Shown here in pieces: positions 56,697 to 64,000 of a stretch of DNA of 64,000 nt. How positions within the stretch are numbered: the first letter of the stretch is position 1; every line of letters begins with the position of its first letter. The notes beneath the pieces were generated by a model. That model saw only the letters and a list, made by a program, of their open reading frames with translations. It was not told where the DNA came from and made no database searches. The position numbers and the translations under genes are program-made. This DNA is from Nemertoderma westbladi (lineage: Eukaryota > Xenacoelomorpha > Nemertodermatida > Nemertodermatidae). The stretch covers positions 1-64,000 of the forward strand of contig JAUCBJ010000160.1 in the NCBI GenBank assembly GCA_032718475.1, given 5' to 3'.

Positions 56697-57866
56697 CTAG
56701 GATGATGCAGAAGTGCCGGTAGTAGTAGCGGATGTGGTACTCGTATTAGTCGAAGTGGTAGTAGAAGTAGTAGAGGTGGTGGTAGCCGAAGTGACCGCAG
56801 CAATAGCCCGGGCTCTGGCAGTGGCAGAATCTGCTGGGCTCACAATCACGGTTCGTGGTTGGACCGCAATAACAGGAGTAAAGGAAGGCGCAGCTGGCAA
56901 ATACTGCATCGACAAGTTTGTCTGCTGGAGGGCAACGGATGGTGATATGGCAGCTATGTGCATATCGTGCACAGATAATATAATATCATCTGTGGCAGCT
57001 TTGCCACACTTGTACCACCCCGAGATGGTGAAACCCCCTTGCTCATTGATAGCCGTAGCCATTTTAGTTATGTTCTCACGTAGGTTATTGCTATCGAACC
57101 GTGAGCGGGGCAGTGTCAAAGCCTGACTTGACAAAAACAAATTTGTCAAACCCAAGCTCTGCCACAAATCACCATTCTCGAATGGTATCAGATGATCGCT
57201 GGTTAGAGCAACCACCACAGCAGCCAATGCCCATCCTTCTGTAGACACCTTGTCGATGCAGCAGCACTGCATCGTTGCCTTTCTCCTATCACAGAGAAAT
57301 CCGGAGCAGGTAGGTCCCACTATCTGGGGAATGTCAAACCGCAGTTTCTCCCCCACCAGGCGAAAATGGTGGTACGCCATTTCTTCCTTGGAGGACATAT
57401 CTAGAGGCAAAGAGTATAGACACTGACTTTGAACAATAGCAGGAAGTAGTGGAGAATGTGTATTTATAATAGGATTATCCAAAGAGTGGTGGAGGTAATC
57501 TCCTGTAAATATAGGATCACAGATTTGGACCACCCCTCCAAGTTTTACCTCGCGATGGAGAAATAGATTGCGAGAATGGTTAGAATCGCGGGTAAAGATT
57601 GTAAAACATAGGTCTGAATCTAGATCTCCAAGCACTACCTCCCGGTCAAAGGCTCCCTCTTTCTTGGCCTGCTTAGGTGGAGCAGACCCACCACCTCCGA
57701 ACCCTGGCATTCGCCCCACACGTACGTAGGGGAGGAGGCGTTCTACCCGGGCAATCATAAGAATAACTCCCATCAGTACCGTCTGATTAGGAACATACAG
57801 TTTCGATTGGTACCCTTGTACCACTTCTTGTATAGAAACCCGACGCCGATTGTTTATTCGATCCAT
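56697..57866 (-). CDS. Unrecognised 389-aa protein, OB-fold-like N-terminal half
   Basis: An intronless frame; I chose the first ATG, at 57866. The function is not recognised. Residues of about 20-115 have the strand and turn spacing of an OB fold: VLMGVILMIARVERLLPYV, then DLCFTIFTRD, then VKLGGVVQICDPIFTG. A Cys cluster (C-C-C after MQ) and WYKCGK could bind metal. The last 35 residues are almost only Thr and Ser. An OB fold would suggest single-stranded DNA or RNA binding, but this is inference from pattern. A good acceptor (TTACTGCAG) lies about 30-40 bp before the ATG and a strong donor AAG/GTAAG at about 58430, so a non-coding first exon is possible. It is divergent from the large frame at 60909. 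Confidence 0.65.
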   Translation of the reverse strand: MDRINNRRRVSIQEVVQGYQSKLYVPNQTVLMGVILMIARVERLLPYVRVGRMPGFGGGGSAPPKQAKKEGAFDREVVLGDLDSDLCFTIFTRDSNHSRNLFLHREVKLGGVVQICDPIFTGDYLHHSLDNPIINTHSPLLPAIVQSQCLYSLPLDMSSKEEMAYHHFRLVGEKLRFDIPQIVGPTCSGFLCDRRKATMQCCCIDKVSTEGWALAAVVVALTSDHLIPFENGDLWQSLGLTNLFLSSQALTLPRSRFDSNNLRENITKMATAINEQGGFTISGWYKCGKAATDDIILSVHDMHIAAISPSVALQQTNLSMQYLPAAPSFTPVIAVQPRTVIVSPADSATARARAIAAVTSATTTSTTSTTTSTNTSTTSATTTGTSASS

Positions 57867-60800
57867 CCTCACTACTGAATGAATTATTTAATCTTTAATT
57901 ACTGCAGTAATTAATGGTTATATTACTTTAATACCAAAATATTTAGTCACTTTAGAAAATAATTAAACGCATTAACTGCTTAAGTAATACATAATTTAAT
58001 ATACAGTATCTATCTAATTTAATATTTATTTGAATTATTTGAATGAACTGTTCATACTGTAGTCGTAAAATTTAATTACCGGTAGCTTACTATTTCTGAT
58101 TTCAATCTAAAATCCATTACGCTTGTACTTACACTTGTTTATAACCATTCGGTTATTTAAAGAATAAATATGAAAATTATATGACGGTTGCCGTGGGACA
58201 TTAAATTGAAACATATTTTCCACTACCGCAACAATAATATGTCAGTGGTATGTGTCACTACCAGCTAAGCCAAGGTGTACAGTACTGAATAACTAGTTCA
58301 CTTTGAGATAGGAAAATACCTAACCGGTATTAGAAGACTACTACTCAAATAAATACCGGTAATTCATTTTCTGGCTACTGTAGTTTTAATTATTTTCACT
58401 AAGAATTAACTTACCTTCAGCCAGTCAGGTATACTAAAGTTTAATTTAGTTCAGAAGCGTTTGCTGTTTGACTTAACTGGGTGTTTTAATAGGCCTACCC
58501 GCGGTATCGGAAACGCTTGACTAAACAGTTATGACTTAAAACTGAAAGTTTTTATACCGGTACTAAACATGACTGGTGAATACAGCTACAGCGGTACAAA
58601 CAGTACAGTTGACTTTTAATACTGAAAGTATTTCTGGCAATCTGGTAGCGCTATTTGAATACCAGTAACTGATATAGGCCTACTGAAACAGGGGCCTGAA
58701 CATTTATTAGTGATTACAGTAACAGCTGTCAGGCTGTACAAACAGTGGCAATTATAATACTGGAAGTATTTATGGTTGGGCTACTTAACCTCCATCTTAC
58801 CATAGTCTGATAGTAGCATAACTGATATAAGTGGACTAACAGATGGTCAGATAGTTGATGACCGGTTCCTGGTATAGGACCAAGCTGGTGGCATTTACTA
58901 CCGCGGTACTAAAAGTATTTCAGCCTGCCTGACAGCCTGGCCGTCTGATTTTGGTAGCGCTTACCGGTAGCGGTACCGGTCTGCCGGTGTAGTTGCTGCA
59001 ATCAGTAGTTACTGTATGTACAGTATCTTTTACTTTGGCGCCCAAAAGGGTTGGATTCCCGTTTTGTTTCTTAAATTTTAAGTGTTTTTAACCTGAATTA
59101 TTATTTAAGATAGGCAATTAATGAGTTTCGCTATCGGTAACATCTGTTGTCATTGTTTTACTTAGTACTACAGTCAGACAGTATCACTTGGCCAATTATA
59201 CCTGATGACAGGGGTTAACAAACAGACAAATTAATCAAACAAATAGATTGGTCATTGGTAAGAAGTATAGCGGTCGCGGACGATGTAAACGAATTCAGTA
59301 TGTCGTAATGTCGATTAGCGTACTACGTCTCATCGCTTACTCTTCGTCTCTCCGCCCATAACGATTACAGATACAGAAACAGATGATTATAGATGTTACA
59401 GATGTTATAGAAACAGATGATAGATTATTGTAACAAAGTATAACAAACAGGTTTGTTAATCACGTTTAGTTTGTTCTTGTACCTTATGCCAACCGCTACT
59501 GTCTTTCAACAATATCGTAGGTCTCCCATACAGTCAGACAGTATCTTAATAATAATTACACACATGTGGGTGGAATCACATTGAAAAGTTGTTTTACTAA
59601 ATATAAACTCATACTAGGCCTATAACTAATACCGAACTCGAACTGTAATTTAGGCCTATATTGTACTTTATGTAATAAATTTCAAGGGGTGAAAATATCG
59701 TGACAATAAATTATTAGATTTTATTAATTGATGTACGCAGTTCGGTATGATAAATGCTTGCGATACAGATAACAATTAACCTGCATATTCGATGGTATAA
59801 TGCTGTATAAGCCTATGTATTATACTGTAGGTCGACATTTATTTCGTCACTTTCCATATCTAATGAATTATTCTGTATACTGTATAAGTACTGTATTGTG
59901 CAATATTTTTCTTTCAGTGCTTAATAATCACACAGTGTTTATAAGGAGGTTGGACCTAACGTTGAACCTAACAAGGAGGTTGAACCTAACCTAAAGATTC
60001 TTCGGATGATTCTTCAACTAAATAAAAGTATATCACCAATGCTTGCAAATGGCCTGCTGATTTATTCTGCATTATAAGCTGATACCGTTAGTACAGTCTG
60101 ACAGTAGTATATAAATAAATTATTATAACACGTAATATTATTATAGTTATCATCAACATAACAAACATTAGGTCTACCGGTAATTATCTTATCAATTAAA
60201 ACTCAGTATCTATTAGCGACGGGAACAACATTTTCCCTGCGAATTACGTCGACTCAATTAGACGGAAATCAATTTATTTGAATACGCCAATAATAAATTA
60301 CAGTACGTACTGTAGGCCTACCTACTGTACCGGTAAAATTACTTTCATTATACAGTTGGTATATACTGCCTTTTAATCCTTAACTAGTTAATCTAATTAA
60401 CCTTTTACTTTACCACCATCGTTTAATCGTTTACATTAATTTTATTTACTTTTCAGATATATTCATATTTCCACGACGAACCTGTTATACAGTAAGTCTG
60501 TTGAAGATAAAGTTTACATTCTGCTTGGATCCAGTTAAGTCTGCTGTGGGACAAGCGTGGAACTTTACTGAATATATCGAATATTCAACTGAATATAAAT
60601 AAGTATACGAATTATTTAATTAAATATTGGAAATGTTTGTTTATTGTTAATGTTTATATGTTTATTGTTACTGTTTAAAAGTTTAAATGTTTATGTTTAT
60701 TGTTACTGTTTAAATGTTTATTTGTAAATGTAAATGTTTGTTTGTACTGTAGGATATTTACTTGGATCAATTGGGTTAATTTTGCCTTATTTGTTGTTAA

Positions 60801-60908
60801 TTACAATATAAAACATATATGTGTAGGCGTACTGTAAGTCTAATATTACATTAAACTATTAAATCTGAGTATCTGTGGTGAAGGGTCTAAATCCTTTCTA
60901 AAATCAAA
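57867..60908. promoter_or_regulatory. 3 kb divergent spacer between two unrecognised genes
   Basis: No coding frame. Dense in TACCGGTA (58079, 58361, 58556, 58964-58980, 60176, 60328) and TAGGCCTA words. It has a direct repeat with AAGGAGGTTG at 59942 and 59973, and low-complexity TGTTTATTGTTA repeats at 60630-60740. The promoters of both flanking genes must lie here. Confidence 0.5.
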
Positions 60909-63900
60909 ATGCCTTTCGTGTCCAAAAAACGAAAACGACATATAAACAAATGTTCCAAATGCCAATGCATTATATCGAACGAACGGTCGGGTTTATCCGA
61001 CGTTTGCGACCGCTGTGAATTGTCTGCTGTTGGTACGTCATCCATAAACAGCGAGATTCCTCTATCAAACGCCAACGATCCCCAAATTATCACTAGTAGC
61101 CAGATAGTACCACGTGAGGTACAGGTCATGTTACCAACAGACACTGACTCTGACGTAAGTATTAACCAGGTTGTTTCGACTTCCCAACCTGGTATAACAT
61201 TACCAACCGGCTTTGATTCTGACGAATTAATTAATATCATTGGCCTCGAAACAAATAGCCAAATAGAACAACCGGAAGTGAACGTAGTCTTACCAACCAA
61301 TACTGACCATAGTATAAATAGTATCCAGTATCCAATTATTTCTCCCGATAACTATTACAAAACTGGATTTGAGTCGGAATCCAGTTTGGAATATCCAGAC
61401 AGTGACGTCGCGGACGAATCTTTTCCGACATACCAGAATGAGTCCGCCACTCAGGGCATCCTTGTTGACCGCTGTCAATTATGTAGTCGCTTTTGTAGTA
61501 CACATTCCGATTATTGCAAAGCCCATCAAAAGAGATGGGATAAACGAAACCCGGTAACTAATACATCTACCAGTCTCAGTGTAGCGTCAGCTACTATAGA
61601 ATGTAATGCTAGTGGCAGTGATGATGGGAGTATAAGAACATCATTGACCGATGATTCATCGTCATCATTTGATTTATCAGATGATGATGATATTGACGAC
61701 TTTGCGTCGGATGGAGAGGTAATTCCAGGTGAATCACAATTATCCAACCAGCCTCTAGAAAGGCGTAAATATTGTATAATATGTAACAATACACTCGTTT
61801 CACATAATTCTATGTATTGCACGTCACATAGAGCCATCCAAACAGTTCGCTCTATAACCACATTGAACACAAATGAGTCAGATATTGCGATGGTACAGCA
61901 ACCATTAACACACAGCACAGAAATTTTAATGTGCCAGAATTGTTTTCGTTGGGCTCTACCTTCCAATGATATAGACCTCGGGTATATACTCAGAAGTTCC
62001 GTGGCATTTACTAAACATTTCCGCCATATTCATAAACATTCTGCGGACGCATATACAATATTATGTACATTATGCGCTGTATATTTGACCACAAAATATA
62101 ATAAATCCTCCGCCCGCCAATGGCAGTTCATGTGGCCCTCTGTTCTCTGGCACCTCCTTTCCGTTAAAGGTGTGGTTGATGATTTTCATCCGTGGAAATT
62201 CATCACAACATCCTTGCGGGAATCGTGGTTGCCTTCAGTGTCCCAAATGCACCACTCATTAGTTGATGTCACCATAGAAATGCCGCCACCATATTTCAGA
62301 GATATTACCACTGATATCTCGGTGTTTCTAGATGACATCAACTCGATGAAACTCGTGAGACTCATAGCCGCACTTAATCGACACCCAAGTTGTTCGGTTA
62401 GATGTGTTTATGGTTGTCACGAGTTTCTAGAATTCTCCAAACCAATATCATTGGCGGCGATATTAAATGAAGTCGTCCCCGACTTCACTGTCTACTGCTC
62501 TAAACATCTGAAATATATGCGTCCTGATTGGATGGAGACAGTAAGTTTCCTCGAAATTTTCCAAGTTGCGCCGTCAGTTACGATATCCAACGAAGAGGGA
62601 TTGTGTATCCGTGTGTGTAAACTACATAAGGGTGGCAATACTCTTCGCTACGTACACGTCCCACCAAACCCTGTTGTAGGGAGTTTCCCCTGCACAATTC
62701 CCGACCGCCTTGGCTCTGCAGTCTTTGTTCCGAGAACATTTCGGACAGCCAAAGCCGGATACGCTTCCCACACCTACCAGATGTGGGAGGAACAGGGAGC
62801 GTATTCCGGTATGACCAGCTTCACTCTCTCCACTGATCGACGTTTTGATGTCACAGACGAGAGAGTGGGGCAGTTAGAATCTTTATTGCTCCAAACTCGC
62901 CCAGATTGCCTGGCCCTACTTTACAATCTTGTAAATAACGGTCAGTTGTCTGAGCAGACAATGGAGCAATTTATTAATGTTCTTAAACCTTTGGATTTAC
63001 AGGGACTGTTTTCCGCCCTATCCAAAGGTACTGCAGTACCTCTATCAAGTGCTTTAGCACTACGGGACCAGTTAGGGACTGTGACTGTTCCTAATCTGGA
63101 ACATATTCAGGAAAATGATCCGGAACATATTGGATCACTTCCTGATGATCAGATTGACCAGGTTTTAGAGCAAGTTTCTCTGGGGAACGTAGTTTGCGAC
63201 CGCGTTCAGTCACCAGTTTTGTTGGCTGACCAGGGTGATGCCGTTGTTGAACCACTTAACAACCACCCAAATATACCCGAACCTGTAATAGGTACTGTAG
63301 TTGGAAATCCGGTACAGTTCAACTCGTCCCAAATGAGATTGTGGCCGAAAATTATCCCAAACTTACAAAATTGCGACGGCTACGGCGCTATGCCCTTAGT
63401 ACCTATCATAAAAGATAATAGCAACTTGGTACTGTATCTTTGTTCTTCCATTTCACTTAACGTGGATGCAGTGTGGAAGTCATTACAACTTTCAGTCAAT
63501 GACGGAAACTTCAAATGGTGTGGCTATCTGCTACGCTATTTGTCTAAGTATATTACACCCTTCACTGCGTCAAAAAATAGTAATAGAAATATACCATTCA
63601 TTAAACGACCAACTGATTTACAAATTAATGAAGTTTTACGTAACATCCCATCAATGGAGAGCGCAGAGCCAGTGCAGCAGCAAGTTGCTACTATCTTCTC
63701 CAAGTTGAACAAAATAGAATATATTCGGATTGAACATAGATCCATTATTTCTAATGAAAATGTGTCTGAATTTGTTCAGAATCTCCCACCATCTTCAGAA
63801 GTGAATGTCGTATTTATATCGACAGTAGAAAGGCCATCACCGGCCTTTTCCACTCCATTTGTCCCGGCGAAAATTATTTCCATAAACAATATCAATACCT

Positions 63901-64000
63901 GGCAATTACGCCTCCTTGCCACTTCGTCCTCCACTTCCGCCATCATATACCAGTCATATCCTTTCGGGGTTAATGGCTGGTATATAGAGTCTAACAAGAC
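60909..64000 (+). CDS. Unrecognised multi-zinc-finger protein, more than 1030 aa, open at window end
   Basis: From ATG 60909 the frame is open for 1030 codons to the last base, without introns. It starts with a basic KKRKR (6-10). Similar zinc-binding units follow: C15-x2-C18-x14-C33-x2-C36, C189-x2-C192-x10-C203-x2-H206 and C289-x2-C292-x11-C304-x2-H307, then C342-x2-C345 and C386-x2-C389 around a His-rich KHFRHIHKH, and C499-x3-C503-H. An acidic Ser/Asp run lies near 255-275. The second half is a normal globular composition with no membrane segment. I do not recognise the family. Intron-free length in a genome with 120-220 bp exons suggests a mobile-element gene or retrocopy; a host nuclear factor is the alternative. 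Confidence 0.8.
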   Translation, partial: MPFVSKKRKRHINKCSKCQCIISNERSGLSDVCDRCELSAVGTSSINSEIPLSNANDPQIITSSQIVPREVQVMLPTDTDSDVSINQVVSTSQPGITLPTGFDSDELINIIGLETNSQIEQPEVNVVLPTNTDHSINSIQYPIISPDNYYKTGFESESSLEYPDSDVADESFPTYQNESATQGILVDRCQLCSRFCSTHSDYCKAHQKRWDKRNPVTNTSTSLSVASATIECNASGSDDGSIRTSLTDDSSSSFDLSDDDDIDDFASDGEVIPGESQLSNQPLERRKYCIICNNTLVSHNSMYCTSHRAIQTVRSITTLNTNESDIAMVQQPLTHSTEILMCQNCFRWALPSNDIDLGYILRSSVAFTKHFRHIHKHSADAYTILCTLCAVYLTTKYNKSSARQWQFMWPSVLWHLLSVKGVVDDFHPWKFITTSLRESWLPSVSQMHHSLVDVTIEMPPPYFRDITTDISVFLDDINSMKLVRLIAALNRHPSCSVRCVYGCHEFLEFSKPISLAAILNEVVPDFTVYCSKHLKYMRPDWMETVSFLEIFQVAPSVTISNEEGLCIRVCKLHKGGNTLRYVHVPPNPVVGSFPCTIPDRLGSAVFVPRTFRTAKAGYASHTYQMWEEQGAYSGMTSFTLSTDRRFDVTDERVGQLESLLLQTRPDCLALLYNLVNNGQLSEQTMEQFINVLKPLDLQGLFSALSKGTAVPLSSALALRDQLGTVTVPNLEHIQENDPEHIGSLPDDQIDQVLEQVSLGNVVCDRVQSPVLLADQGDAVVEPLNNHPNIPEPVIGTVVGNPVQFNSSQMRLWPKIIPNLQNCDGYGAMPLVPIIKDNSNLVLYLCSSISLNVDAVWKSLQLSVNDGNFKWCGYLLRYLSKYITPFTASKNSNRNIPFIKRPTDLQINEVLRNIPSMESAEPVQQQVATIFSKLNKIEYIRIEHRSIISNENVSEFVQNLPPSSEVNVVFISTVERPSPAFSTPFVPAKIISINNINTWQLRLLATSSSTSAIIYQSYPFGVNGWYIESNK

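Noticed and set aside
56713-57126. Plus-strand 137-codon frame rich in Val
   Set aside because: Antisense shadow of the Thr/Ser repeats of the 389-residue minus-strand protein.
59942-59995. Telomere-like CCTAAC stretch
   Set aside because: Only a short imperfect direct repeat with AAGGAGGTTG; no run of telomere units.
60887-61966. Minus-strand frames opposite the large zinc protein
   Set aside because: Antisense shadows of a continuous plus-strand frame that remains open for 1030 codons.

Overview
The window is animal nuclear DNA. The evidence is a multi-exon gene with GT/AG introns, a ribosomal protein uL14 gene, a BEL/Pao LTR retrotransposon, RTE-like and L2-like LINEs, a tRNA-derived SINE and a 19.6 kb minisatellite. 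A marine invertebrate, perhaps a deuterostome such as a hemichordate or echinoderm, is my guess from the REJ-type gene and the frequent words TAGGCCTA, TACCGGTA and TACTGTA. The sequence alone does not settle the species.

Layout. (1) 1-19106: a very large and apparently young BEL/Pao element on the + strand. Its 5' LTR is cut by the window edge. It has a structured leader, one 2885-codon gag-pol frame, a structured spacer, an unusual second 1241-codon frame with three CCHC zinc knuckles, and a 3' LTR. (2) 19227-49269: five exons of a minus-strand gene. I found them by splice sites and by splice phases that all match. Together they read as a REJ-module protein of the polycystin-1 / egg-jelly-receptor type. 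Its introns hold nearly everything else in this part: the BEL element, a 2.1 kb LINE with perfect 16-bp target-site duplications, a 2.9 kb inverted-repeat element rich in X-box (RFX-like) 14-mers, a second LINE interrupted by a SINE, and the minisatellite at 28368-47958. (3) 49270-56696: mostly non-coding, with an L2-like LINE 3' end, an intronless complete RPL23 frame and a decayed RTE-like fragment. (4) 56697-64000: two intronless, unrecognised frames transcribed away from each other. One is a 389-codon minus-strand protein with an OB-fold-like start. The other is a plus-strand frame of more than 1030 codons with repeated C-x2-C...C-x2-H/C units, still open at the window end.

The strongest candidates for something new are in the BEL element. 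It carries a zinc-knuckle second gene where some relatives carry env. A 20-bp near-palindromic motif, GGAAGACTYGYGAGCC plus a short tail, recurs about ten times across LTR, non-coding and coding parts, and is read in two different frames. The LTR contains a tRNA-like Pol III unit with its own T-run. Three tandem hairpins lie before gag, and a nested hairpin lies between the two genes. All functional statements about these are inference; the sequence shows only the patterns.
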